Source: an uncultured Eubacteriales bacterium
GTDB lineage: Bacteria > Bacillota > Clostridia > Oscillospirales > Oscillospiraceae
Length of the DNA: 58,806 bases
Assembly (NCBI GenBank): GCA_900545515.1
Contig: UQZA01000015.1
Span: 1-58,806, forward strand
Direction of reading: 5' to 3'
The first letter of the stretch is position 1. Each line of letters starts with the position of its first letter. The notes under the pieces are model-generated. The model was given only the letters and a program-made list of their open reading frames with translations. It did no database searches and was not told where the DNA came from. Position numbers and translations under genes: made by a program. This document shows positions 1 to 8,304 of the stretch, piece after piece.

Positions 1-204
1 ACTGACCGAGCCGGCAGGCGAGACCCCCAACAAGCAGCGTTTGGGAGCCTGTGGCTATCCAAAGGCATTGCTTGCCGTTTTTACTTCAAGATTGTGGTGC
101 CTCACAAAGGTTTTGTACTTACATCGTTTTAATCTCAACGCACATCCCCTTTTCCCGTTTTAATTTCCCTTGCTGTATTCTGATTACACAAGGAGGGAAC
201 GTCA
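1..204. other. Leader or intergenic stretch before the K+ island
   Basis: No gene is evident. Bases 11-57 can fold into nested short stems (a CAGGC arm with GCCTG, and CCCAA with TTTGGG), so this could be the 3' end of a structured RNA or a terminator from the gene beyond the left edge. I do not recognise it as a known riboswitch. The end holds the ribosome site AGGAGGG at 191-197 for the small membrane protein that follows. Confidence 0.4.
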
Positions 205-396
205 ATGGGGATTACAAGATCCATCCGGAAACTTGAACAGGAATTTGATTTAAAGGCTGAGCGATTCATTTGCAAGCATCCGCTTTTTGGATTTCTTTTC
301 GTTTTTGTGGGGATGCCAATATTTATTTTGATCTGTGTTTGTATCAGCACAACGATCATTGCTCTGCCGATTGCGTGGCTGCTTGGCTTCCTGTAA
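205..396 (+). CDS. Small hypothetical membrane protein
   Basis: A 63-residue protein of no family I recognise. A charged N-terminal helix (about 1-24, rich in Arg, Lys and Glu) is followed by one or two hydrophobic segments between residues 27 and 63, so it should sit in the membrane with a cytoplasmic amphipathic head. The start is supported by AGGAGGG seven bases upstream. It lies about 100 bases before kdpF on the same strand and could be an accessory of the K+ system, but only position suggests that. Confidence 0.6.
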   Translation: MGITRSIRKLEQEFDLKAERFICKHPLFGFLFVFVGMPIFILICVCISTTIIALPIAWLLGFL

Positions 397-493
397 CCTT
401 TATCTGATTTTAAGACTGCTACGAAATGGCTAACGCAATTTTTAGAGAAAAGAGGGTATCATGTGGTCAGCGTTCAGAAAAGGAGAAAAAATT

Positions 494-580
494 ATGCAAA
501 TTATGATCGCAATCATTGGCATATGTGCAGCGGCAATGCTACTGTGGTATGTCTATATTTTGATGAAGGGAGCTGATTAA
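494..580 (+). CDS. kdpF: KdpF small stabilising subunit
   Basis: A 28-residue, single-helix peptide ending 2 bases before kdpA. In the KdpFABC K+ pump, KdpF is a one-helix lipid-like subunit that steadies the complex in the membrane. The sequence starts MQIMIAIIG and ends with a Tyr-Lys-Gly-Ala-Asp tail, one hydrophobic span only. An AGGAG site lies before this ATG. An in-frame ATG at 461, with its own GAGGG, could give an 11-residue longer form. Identity rests on size, topology and position immediately before kdpA. Confidence 0.75.
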   Translation: MQIMIAIIGICAAAMLLWYVYILMKGAD

Positions 581-582
581 GC

Positions 583-2397
583 ATGACGGCTGTTATCCAG
601 TACATTCTTTACCTGGTCATTCTGGTTGCCTTGGCAGTTCCGCTGGGTGCTTACATCAAAAAGGTGATGAACGGAGAGAAAACATTCCTGTCCAGGGTGC
701 TCACCCCCTGCGAAAACCTGGTTTACAAGGTGATGCGGGTGAACAGGGATGAGCAAATGAATTGGAAGCAGTACACGGCCAGTGTGCTGATCTTTTCCGG
801 GATCGGACTGGTGTTCCTGTTCCTGCTCCAAATCCTGCAGGGAGTCCTTCCCGGCAATCCCCAGGGTCTTCCCGGTGTGAAATGGGATTTGTCCTTTAAT
901 ACCGCTTCCAGTTTTGTGACCAATACCAACTGGCAGGCCTATTCCGGCGAGTCCACATTGAGTTACCTGAGCCAGTCTCTTGGCCTCACGGTTCAGAACT
1001 TTGTCTCTGCTGCAACCGGAATTGCAGTCCTGTTTGCTCTGATCCGTGGTTTTATCCAAGTAAAAACTTCTGGTCTTGGCAGCTTTTGGGTGGATATGAC
1101 CCGTATCATCATCCATATCCTGATTCCGCTAAACCTTGTCATTTCTCTGCTGCTGGTGGGCGGCGGTGTGATCCAGAATCTGAAAGGCGCCGAAACCGTA
1201 TCACTGGTGGAGCCTGTCGCAGTCAGCGCGGATGGCGAGATATTGGACGGCGCAGTGATTGACGAGGATGCGGGAACGGTTACGGTAGATGGCATTCTTG
1301 TCCCTGACGCGGAGATTGTAACGGAACAGTTTGTGCCCATGGGACCTGCGGCAAGCCAGGTTGCCATTAAACAATCAGGTACCAACGGAGGCGGATTTAA
1401 TGGCGTGAATTCGGCGCATCCGCTGGAGAACCCTAACGCCTTTACAAATCTGATTGAGATGATTTCCATTTTGCTGATTCCGGCGGCTCTTTGCTTTACC
1501 TTTGGCTCAGCGGTAAAGAACAAAAAGCAAGGTGTGGCCATATTTGCGGCGATGTTTATTTGCCTGTGCATCGCCCTTGGATGTATCGCGGTCAGTGAAC
1601 AGGCGGGCACAGCGCAGCTTGCACAGGACGGCGCAGTCAATATGACCATGATCGATCAGGCCGGAGGAAATATGGAGGGAAAAGAGACCCGCTTTGGCAT
1701 TGCGGCTTCCTCTACCTGGGCGGCATTTACCACAGCAGCCTCCAACGGCTCCGTCAACTCCATGCACGACAGCTATACACCGCTTGGCGGAATGATCACC
1801 ATGCTGCTGATGCAGCTTGGCGAGGTGATCTTCGGCGGCACTGGCTGCGGTCTGTATGGAATGCTGGCATTTGCCATCCTGACGGTGTTTATTGCCGGAC
1901 TGATGGTGGGCAGGACACCAGAGTTTCTTGGAAAAAAGATTGAGCCATTTGAGATGAAGTGGGCGGTGCTGGTTTGTCTGGCTACGCCGATTGGAATTCT
2001 GGTGGGAAGCGGCATTGCGGCTTTGGTGCCTTCTGTGATGGACAGTCTGAACAACGGAGGGGCGCATGGTTTCTCGGAAATGCTGTACGCATACAGCTCT
2101 GCCGGAGGTAACAACGGTTCGGCTTTTGCGGGCTTTAACGCCAACACCGTATTTCTGAATGTCAGCATTGGCCTGGTCATGCTGTTTGTAAGATTTCTGC
2201 CCGTTGTCGGTACGCTGGCCATTGCCGGAAGTCTGGCACAAAAGAAGAAAATCGCCGCAACTGCTGGTACACTGTCTACTACAAATGCCATGTTCGTATT
2301 CCTGTTAATTTTTGTTGTGCTGCTGATCGGCGCGCTCAGCTTTTTCCCGGCGCTGGCGCTTGGCCCGCTTGCTGAGTTCTTCGGCAGTCTTGCATAA
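583..2397 (+). CDS. kdpA: K+-transporting ATPase subunit A (KdpA)
   Basis: The K+-selective, channel-like subunit of the KdpFABC P-type pump, which scavenges K+ at very low concentrations. It is polytopic, with the family's filter segment GTNGGGF near residue 265 and other conserved pore loops (SNGSVNS, SSAGGNNGSAF). Length is 604 residues against about 557 in E. coli. Roughly 35 extra acidic and valine-rich residues lie at about 210-248, just before the PMGPAASQ block, in an extracytoplasmic region. It follows kdpF by 2 bases and precedes kdpB by 14. The identification is firm; the role of the insertion is unknown. Confidence 0.97.
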   Translation: MTAVIQYILYLVILVALAVPLGAYIKKVMNGEKTFLSRVLTPCENLVYKVMRVNRDEQMNWKQYTASVLIFSGIGLVFLFLLQILQGVLPGNPQGLPGVKWDLSFNTASSFVTNTNWQAYSGESTLSYLSQSLGLTVQNFVSAATGIAVLFALIRGFIQVKTSGLGSFWVDMTRIIIHILIPLNLVISLLLVGGGVIQNLKGAETVSLVEPVAVSADGEILDGAVIDEDAGTVTVDGILVPDAEIVTEQFVPMGPAASQVAIKQSGTNGGGFNGVNSAHPLENPNAFTNLIEMISILLIPAALCFTFGSAVKNKKQGVAIFAAMFICLCIALGCIAVSEQAGTAQLAQDGAVNMTMIDQAGGNMEGKETRFGIAASSTWAAFTTAASNGSVNSMHDSYTPLGGMITMLLMQLGEVIFGGTGCGLYGMLAFAILTVFIAGLMVGRTPEFLGKKIEPFEMKWAVLVCLATPIGILVGSGIAALVPSVMDSLNNGGAHGFSEMLYAYSSAGGNNGSAFAGFNANTVFLNVSIGLVMLFVRFLPVVGTLAIAGSLAQKKKIAATAGTLSTTNAMFVFLLIFVVLLIGALSFFPALALGPLAEFFGSLA

Positions 2398-2411
2398 AGG
2401 AGGCGCTGTTT

Positions 2412-4481
2412 ATGAGTGCAAAACAGAAAAACACTTTTGCTGATCAAAAGATGCTTGGCAGAGCGATTAAGGATTCATTCATCAAGTTAAGTCCCAAAAC
2501 CCAGGCAGAAAACCCGGTCATGTTTTTGGTGTTTGTTTCCGCAATCCTGACCAGCGTTTTGTGGGTCGTGTCACTCTTTGGCATAAAAGATGCCCCTGGC
2601 GGCTTTACTTTGGCAATCGCCATCATCCTTTGGTTTACGGTTTTGTTTGCTAACTTCGCGGAGGCCATCGCTGAGGGCAGGGGTAAGGCACAAGCCGATT
2701 CTTTGCGGGCCTCCCGGAAAGATGTGGACGCACATAAAATTCCCTCCGCTGAGCAAAAGGACAATATCACAGTTGTTCCCTCCGCGATGCTGAAAAAAGG
2801 CGAGCTGGTCATTGTGAAGGCTGGTGAACAGATTCCGGCAGATGGAGAAGTCATTGAGGGGGCGGCCTTCGTGGATGAAAGCGCCATCACCGGCGAATCC
2901 GCCCCTGTTATTCGGGAAGCGGGCGGTGACCGAAGCGCTGTGACCGGCGGAACGACTGTCCTGTCCGACTGGATTGTGGTCAAAGTGACCAGCGAGGCTG
3001 GCGAGAGCTTTCTGGATAAGATGATCGCTATGGTTGAGGGCGCAGCGAGAAAAAAGACGCCCAATGAGATCGCATTGCAGATTTTCCTGGTGGCGCTGTC
3101 CATTATCTTTATCTTGGTAACGGTGTCCCTTTATACCTATTCGATTTTTTCTGCGAAGCTGGCGGGCATCGAGAACCCTACATCCGTAACCACGCTGGTA
3201 GCCCTCCTGGTCTGCCTTGCGCCCACCACCATCGGCGCGCTGCTCTCTGCCATTGGAATCGCAGGTATGTCAAGGCTCAATCAGGCCAATGTCCTGGCTA
3301 TGAGCGGCAGGGCCATTGAAGCAGCTGGGGACGTGGATATTCTGATGCTGGATAAAACCGGAACCATCACTTTGGGCAACCGGCAGGCTTCAGAATTCAT
3401 CCCGGTGGATGGTGTTGACATCAAAGAACTGGCCGATGCCGCACAGCTTTCTTCCCTGGCAGATGAGACGCCGGAAGGCAGAAGTGTTGTGGTACTGGCA
3501 AAGGAGCAGTTCGGAATCCGAGGCAGAAGCCTTCAGGACAAGGGAATGCAGTTTATTCCGTTTACCGCCGTGACCCGTATGAGCGGCGTGGACTTTGACG
3601 GAAACGAAATCCGCAAAGGCGCGGCAGATGCCATGCAGGCCTATGTCACCCGTGCAGGAGGTATGTATTCTGAGGAGTGCGACAATGTTGTCAAGTCTAT
3701 TGCTTCCAAAGGCGGCACCCCTCTTGTGGTAGCGAAGAACCACAAAATACTCGGCGTGATCTATCTGAAGGATATTATCAAGCAGGGCGTAAAAGAAAAA
3801 TTTGCCGATCTGCGGAAAATGGGCATCAAAACCATTATGATTACCGGCGATAACCCGATTACCGCAGCGGCCATTGCCGCAGAGGCCGGTGTGGATGATT
3901 TTCTGGCGGAAGCAACACCGGAGGGCAAGCTGGCTATGATCCGGGACTTTCAGACCAAGGGACATCTGGTTGCCATGACCGGTGACGGAACCAATGACGC
4001 TCCTGCACTGGCCCAAGCTGATGTGGCGGTGGCCATGAACAGTGGCACCCAGGCGGCCAAGGAGGCGGGCAATATGGTGGATCTGGATTCTTCCCCCACC
4101 AAGCTCATTGAGATCGTCCGAATCGGCAAGCAGCTTCTGATGACCCGTGGGAGCTTGACGACCTTTTCCATTGCCAATGATGTGGCAAAATATTTTGCCA
4201 TTATCCCGGCGCTGTTTATGGGATTATATCCACAGCTTTCCGCTTTGAACATTATGGGACTTCATTCCTCCCAGAGCGCGGTGCTTTCTGCGATTATCTA
4301 CAATGCGCTGATCATTATTGCCCTGATCCCGCTGGCGTTAAAGGGCGTGAAGTACCGTGAGGTTTCCGCAGGAAAGCTGCTGTCCCGGAATTTGCTGATT
4401 TACGGGTTGGGTGGTCTGATCGCGCCGTTCATTTTTATCAAGCTGATTGATGTTCTGCTGGTGTTAGCCGGCGTAGTCTAA
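2412..4481 (+). CDS. kdpB: K+-transporting ATPase subunit B (KdpB)
   Basis: The P-type ATPase subunit that powers K+ movement through KdpA. The actuator loop TGES is present (about residues 159-162), the phosphorylation motif DKTGT has its aspartate at residue 314, and the hinge motif GDGTNDAPAL is near residue 524. At 689 residues it has the normal length for the family. An AGGAGGCG site precedes the ATG. It sits between kdpA and kdpC with short gaps, so the pump genes are one transcript. Nothing appears damaged. Confidence 0.98.
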   Translation: MSAKQKNTFADQKMLGRAIKDSFIKLSPKTQAENPVMFLVFVSAILTSVLWVVSLFGIKDAPGGFTLAIAIILWFTVLFANFAEAIAEGRGKAQADSLRASRKDVDAHKIPSAEQKDNITVVPSAMLKKGELVIVKAGEQIPADGEVIEGAAFVDESAITGESAPVIREAGGDRSAVTGGTTVLSDWIVVKVTSEAGESFLDKMIAMVEGAARKKTPNEIALQIFLVALSIIFILVTVSLYTYSIFSAKLAGIENPTSVTTLVALLVCLAPTTIGALLSAIGIAGMSRLNQANVLAMSGRAIEAAGDVDILMLDKTGTITLGNRQASEFIPVDGVDIKELADAAQLSSLADETPEGRSVVVLAKEQFGIRGRSLQDKGMQFIPFTAVTRMSGVDFDGNEIRKGAADAMQAYVTRAGGMYSEECDNVVKSIASKGGTPLVVAKNHKILGVIYLKDIIKQGVKEKFADLRKMGIKTIMITGDNPITAAAIAAEAGVDDFLAEATPEGKLAMIRDFQTKGHLVAMTGDGTNDAPALAQADVAVAMNSGTQAAKEAGNMVDLDSSPTKLIEIVRIGKQLLMTRGSLTTFSIANDVAKYFAIIPALFMGLYPQLSALNIMGLHSSQSAVLSAIIYNALIIIALIPLALKGVKYREVSAGKLLSRNLLIYGLGGLIAPFIFIKLIDVLLVLAGVV

Positions 4482-4497
4482 AGAAAGGGTGAAGATA

Positions 4498-5106
4498 ATG
4501 AAAATGGTGAAGTCGCTCTTGCCGAAAGCCCTGATGATCTTTTTGATTTTCTCGGTTGTGTGCGGCATTCTCTATACTGGTGCTGTTACAGGACTGGCGC
4601 AATTACTCTTTCCGGATAAGGCAAACGGCAGCATAATTGAAGTGGATGGAAAAAAATATGGTTGTGAGCTTCTGGGGCAGCAGTACGCCGATGATGCCCA
4701 TATGTGGGGCAGAATTATGAATATTGATGTTTCCACTTATCAGGACGAGGACGGCAATACTCTGATGTATGCGGCTCCATCCAATCTTTCCCCCGCCAGC
4801 GAGGAATATGAGGAGCTGGTTGCAGAGCGGGTAGAAAAGCTGCGGGCGGCGAACCCGGATATGGACGAAACCGCGATTCCGGTTGATCTGGTCACCTGTT
4901 CCGGCAGCGGCCTTGACCCCCATATCTCTCCGGCGGCTGCCGAATATCAGGTGGCTCGAATTGCAAAGGCAAATGATATGACAGAGGATGAAGTGCGGAC
5001 AATCATCGAAAAATGCACCAGTGGACGGTTCCTCGGCGTGTTTGGGGAAGAAACAGTAAATGTCCTTAAGGTGAACCTGATGCTGGATGGCATTTGGGAG
5101 GAATGA
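4498..5106 (+). CDS. kdpC: K+-transporting ATPase subunit C (KdpC)
   Basis: Accessory subunit of the Kdp pump, with one N-terminal membrane helix (about residues 7-32) and an extracytoplasmic domain thought to help ion or nucleotide affinity. The family signature around SGSGLDPHISPAAA is clear. I take the ATG at 4498 because AAAGGG lies about 8 bases upstream; a GTG at 4489 in frame would add 3 residues but overlaps that ribosome site. It ends one base before the CBS gene start. Confidence 0.96.
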   Translation: MKMVKSLLPKALMIFLIFSVVCGILYTGAVTGLAQLLFPDKANGSIIEVDGKKYGCELLGQQYADDAHMWGRIMNIDVSTYQDEDGNTLMYAAPSNLSPASEEYEELVAERVEKLRAANPDMDETAIPVDLVTCSGSGLDPHISPAAAEYQVARIAKANDMTEDEVRTIIEKCTSGRFLGVFGEETVNVLKVNLMLDGIWEE

Positions 5107-5107
5107 G

Positions 5108-5515
5108 ATGAACATAGCTGCCATTATGATTCCGAAAGTTTTAACCGTGTTTCTCCATGAAACGGACACGATAAGGCAAGGGCTGGAGCGATTTACCGTT
5201 CATGGCTATACAGCGGTTCCCGTGCTGAACGAACAGGAGCAATATATCGGGAGTGTGACGGAGGGCGATTTCCTCCGTCACCTCCTGAAGATTCACACAA
5301 CGGAACTGAAAACGCTGGAACAGTACAGGGTTGCAGATATTGTTCGCCGGGATTATTGTCCCCCATTGCCCATGGACGCAGAACTGGAACAGGTGGTGTC
5401 TGCGGCATTAAACCAAAACTATGTTCCGATTGTAGACAGCAGAAAGGCGCTGTGCGGTATTTTAACAAGACGCGGCTTGATTGACTATTTAGCAAAAAAG
5501 CGCAAAGAAGCATAG
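5108..5515 (+). CDS. CBS-pair regulatory protein
   Basis: A 135-residue protein made of two CBS domains (about 5-60 and 70-130), with the typical pattern of a conserved Asp after a YIGSVTEGD-like turn. CBS pairs bind adenine nucleotides such as ATP, AMP or c-di-AMP and gate enzymes or transporters. The start at 5108 follows a GGAGGAATGAG site; an upstream in-frame ATG at 5087 lies inside kdpC and lacks such a site. Placed between kdpC and the Ktr channel gene, it is probably a nucleotide sensor for K+ uptake; that role is inferred. Confidence 0.85.
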   Translation: MNIAAIMIPKVLTVFLHETDTIRQGLERFTVHGYTAVPVLNEQEQYIGSVTEGDFLRHLLKIHTTELKTLEQYRVADIVRRDYCPPLPMDAELEQVVSAALNQNYVPIVDSRKALCGILTRRGLIDYLAKKRKEA

Positions 5516-5625
5516 GAAACCGGCGTCTTTATGCCGTCTTAATGCGGATATCAATATCCTTTTACCTTCTTTATCAGATGAGGCGTATGATAAAGACCAG
5601 ATAAGGAAGTGTAAAGGAGTACCGT
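5516..5625 (+). other. Gap before the Ktr channel gene
   Basis: This 110-base gap holds an AAAGGAG ribosome site near 5615 for the Ktr gene and a weak stem formed by GGCGTCTTTATGCCGTC. No c-di-AMP (ydaO) riboswitch signature was recognised, although such elements often precede ktr genes in Gram-positives. Confidence 0.3.
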
Positions 5626-6969
5626 ATGAATGAGCGCGTTTTTCTGCCGCATAAGAAGAAAAAGCTGACATCGTTTCAGATCATTATACTTGGCTTCTTG
5701 GGCGTGATTCTTCTGGGAACCGTTTTTTTGATGCTGCCGGTTTCCACCCGTGCGGGAACAGCAACGCCGTTTTCGGATGCTTTGTTTACATCCACCTCGG
5801 CTGTTTGCGTCACAGGACTTGTCCTGCATGATACCGCAACCTACTGGTCATTCTTTGGTCAGGTTGTGATTTTGTTTTTAATCCAAATTGGAGGACTGGG
5901 CGTGATAACCGTGGCGGCCTCCTTTGCCATGATCTCCGGCAGGAAAATTTCTTTAATGCAGCGCAGCACCATGCAGGAAGCCATTGCTGCGCCAAAGGTA
6001 GGCGGGATTGTACGGCTGACGAATTTCATGATCAGGACAACGCTGGCAATCGAGCTGTTGGGAACGATCATCATGGCGCCTGTGTTTTGCCAGGACTTTG
6101 GCGTAAAGGGTCTTTGGGTAGCGCTGTTTCATTCTGTATCTGCCTTTTGCAATGCCGGTTTTGACCTAATGGGGACAACGGAAGCTTTTTCCTCTTTGAC
6201 CGGTTATGCATCGGAGCCTGTTGTGAATCTGACCATCATGTCTTTGATTATCATTGGCGGGATTGGCTTTCTGACCTGGGACGATCTTCGGGCAAACCGA
6301 TTGCACTGGCAAAAATACCGGATGCAAAGCAAGGTAATTCTCTGCACCACAGCCGTTTTACTGATTGTCCCGGCGATTTACTTTTTCTTTTTTGAATTTT
6401 CCGCTTTGGAGCCGGGTAAGCGTATCTTGTGCTCCCTTTTTCAGTCCGTAACACCACGAACAGCAGGATTCAATACAGTAGATTTGACATCCCTGCGAGA
6501 ATCAGGGCAAGCCATCATCATCCTGCTGATGCTGATCGGTGGCAGCCCCGGCTCTACCGCAGGCGGCATGAAAACCACCACCGTTGCGGTGCTGTTTGCT
6601 ACGGCGCTCTCCACCTTCCGCAGAAAAGAAGATACCCATTTTTTTGGACGGAGAATTGAGGATGGAGTGGTCAAAAACGCCGCCACGATTGGTTTTTTAT
6701 ATGTTGCGTTGTTTCTCTTTGGCGGGCTGGCGATCAGCATGGCGGAGGGACTTCCTATGCTTACCTGTCTGTTCGAAACCGCCTCTGCGGTAGGCACGGT
6801 TGGCTTATCTTTGGGAATCACACCCGGTCTTGGCATATTGTCCAGAGTGATTTTGATTCTGCTCATGTTCTTCGGCAGAGTCGGGGGGCTGACATTGATT
6901 TTTGCCGCATTGTCCGGCACACAAAAGCAGGTGGCAAAACTCCCTCTGGAAAAGATAACGGTTGGATAA
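5626..6969 (+). CDS. ktrB: K+ uptake channel subunit, KtrB/TrkH family
   Basis: Membrane subunit of a Ktr/Trk K+ (or Na+-coupled K+) uptake system. Four repeats of helix-pore-helix are visible, each with the family's filter glycine: near SAVCVTGLVL, SAFCNAGFDL, TPRTAGFNTVD and SAVGTVGLSLG. At 447 residues it matches the short KtrB type rather than the longer TrkH. The last few bases lie just before the ktrA start, with an AGGAGG site between. It supplies lower-affinity, high-rate uptake alongside the Kdp pump in this island. Confidence 0.93.
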   Translation: MNERVFLPHKKKKLTSFQIIILGFLGVILLGTVFLMLPVSTRAGTATPFSDALFTSTSAVCVTGLVLHDTATYWSFFGQVVILFLIQIGGLGVITVAASFAMISGRKISLMQRSTMQEAIAAPKVGGIVRLTNFMIRTTLAIELLGTIIMAPVFCQDFGVKGLWVALFHSVSAFCNAGFDLMGTTEAFSSLTGYASEPVVNLTIMSLIIIGGIGFLTWDDLRANRLHWQKYRMQSKVILCTTAVLLIVPAIYFFFFEFSALEPGKRILCSLFQSVTPRTAGFNTVDLTSLRESGQAIIILLMLIGGSPGSTAGGMKTTTVAVLFATALSTFRRKEDTHFFGRRIEDGVVKNAATIGFLYVALFLFGGLAISMAEGLPMLTCLFETASAVGTVGLSLGITPGLGILSRVILILLMFFGRVGGLTLIFAALSGTQKQVAKLPLEKITVG

Positions 6970-6985
6970 AGGAGGAGGCGATACG

Positions 6986-7633
6986 ATGAAATCCATACTT
7001 TTAATTGGGTTGGGACGATTTGGCCGGCATATTGCCATGCATTTGAACGAGTTGAATCATCAAGTTATGGCGGTAGACCATGTGGAGGAGCGGGTAGACG
7101 CAGTGCTGCCTTATGTAACAAATGCGCAGATCGGCGACAGCACGAACGCTGCTTTTCTGGAATCACTGGGAATCCGAAATTATGACGTCTGCATTGTGGC
7201 CATTGGAAATGATTTTCAAAGCTCTCTGGAAACCACCTCTCTGCTCAAAGAGCTTGGCGCAAAACTGGTGGTATCCAGGGCGGCCAGAGACGTGCAGGCA
7301 AAGTTCCTCCTGCGCAACGGTGCAGATGAGGTGGTTTACCCGGAAAAGCAACTTGCCAAATGGACAGCCATCCGTTACAGCGCTGACCACATTTTAGATT
7401 ACATAGAGCTGGACGAGGAACACGCTATCTTTGAAATACCGGTTCCGAAGGATTGGGCAGGCCGAACCATTGGACAGATTGATATTCGGAAGAAATACAA
7501 GATTAACATTATGGGGATCAAGAAAAACGGAAATCTAGAGCTTTCGATTACGCCGGATATGGTGCTGGAATCTAAGAGTACGATGTTGGTACTGGGCCGA
7601 AACAGAGAAATTCAGAAATGCTTCCGTATTTGA
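6986..7633 (+). CDS. ktrA: Ktr/Trk gating subunit, RCK (TrkA) protein
   Basis: Cytoplasmic ring subunit that opens and closes the Ktr channel according to bound nucleotide. The N-terminal RCK_N Rossmann fold shows GLGRFGRHIA at residues 7-16 and an acidic residue at the end of the second strand (AVD). A C-terminal RCK_C domain (about 140-215), a known c-di-AMP binding fold in related proteins, follows. I use the ATG at 6986 after GGAGGAGG; a frame extension to 6962 overlaps ktrB. At 215 residues it is a standard KtrA length. Confidence 0.93.
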   Translation: MKSILLIGLGRFGRHIAMHLNELNHQVMAVDHVEERVDAVLPYVTNAQIGDSTNAAFLESLGIRNYDVCIVAIGNDFQSSLETTSLLKELGAKLVVSRAARDVQAKFLLRNGADEVVYPEKQLAKWTAIRYSADHILDYIELDEEHAIFEIPVPKDWAGRTIGQIDIRKKYKINIMGIKKNGNLELSITPDMVLESKSTMLVLGRNREIQKCFRI

Positions 7634-7662
7634 AGGCCCTCATTTCAGATTGGGGTGAGACG

Positions 7663-8184
7663 ATGCAGGATGTGCTATTGCTTGTGACAGTGTCCGTCAT
7701 GTTTGCTTTTGGCTGGTTTCTGATGGGAAAGTTGGATTGCTTTCTTGAATCGAACCGCCATAGGCAGGAATTGCAGCTTTCATCCGGCGAGAATGCCCTG
7801 TGTCTCGGATTTTGCAATCCAACGGCTGCGGACAGCATTACCAATGTCCTTGAGCAATGTTCCAAACTGTACCCGGAGCTATCCGTTCGCATTTTTTATG
7901 GAGCAGAGGAAGAATTGCTGAATGGTCTCTCCGCTGGCAAGTTTGATGTGATTTTTTTGCCGGAAAATGCTGAAATTCCTGCTCACATGCAGTATAATTG
8001 CAAAATGGTTTCTCTGCATTACACGCCTGTCATGATGAAATATGGAGGACTACCAATTGAACCGATTGCAGATGGACATATCACGCAGAAGGTGTTATGG
8101 ATTGGTGAAGCTGCATCCGCTTTCGCCGGTTGTTTTGTGGAATGCCTGGAAGCTCAGTTCCCCGCGCCCACACCGGGAAAATAG
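7663..8184 (+). CDS. Membrane-anchored protein resembling a LysR effector domain
   Basis: A 173-residue protein with one N-terminal membrane helix (about 4-22) and then a globular region. Residues about 40-105 follow the pattern of the first lobe of LysR/periplasmic-binding type effector domains: a strand reading ALCLGFCNPTAA, a helix, then LYPELSVRIFYG and a GLSAGKFDVIFLP strand. No DNA-binding part is present. The start at 7663 has a GGTGAG site; an upstream in-frame ATG overlaps ktrA. It stands directly between the K+ gating gene and kdpD, so it may sense a ligand for one of them. The fold call is my own pattern reading and function is unknown. Confidence 0.6.
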   Translation: MQDVLLLVTVSVMFAFGWFLMGKLDCFLESNRHRQELQLSSGENALCLGFCNPTAADSITNVLEQCSKLYPELSVRIFYGAEEELLNGLSAGKFDVIFLPENAEIPAHMQYNCKMVSLHYTPVMMKYGGLPIEPIADGHITQKVLWIGEAASAFAGCFVECLEAQFPAPTPGK

Positions 8185-8304
8185 GAATAGTGGCACAGCG
8201 TCTCGCCGTTCTGGCTGCGCCAGCCCGGCAACCGGCTTTGGATGCGCAATGATACCCTTCCGCTGACGCTTCATGGTATAATATGAAGGCAAGGAGGAGT
8301 GCAA
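8185..8304 (+). other. Gap between the membrane-anchored protein and kdpD
   Basis: No gene. The right end carries the TATAAT box, the small palindrome described separately, and the AAGGAGG ribosome site at 8291-8297. Confidence 0.35.
8269..8288 (+). promoter_or_regulatory. Palindrome over a TATAAT box before kdpD
   Basis: CTTCAT and ATGAAG form 6-base inverted arms around TGGTATAATAT, an extended -10 type element at 8277-8282. No good -35 is visible. The arrangement suits a repressor or activator site giving kdpDE a promoter of its own; the protein that binds is unknown. Confidence 0.45.

Noticed and set aside
1..204. c-di-AMP riboswitch before the kdp genes
   Set aside because: Short stems are present but the conserved ydaO core bases were not recognised.
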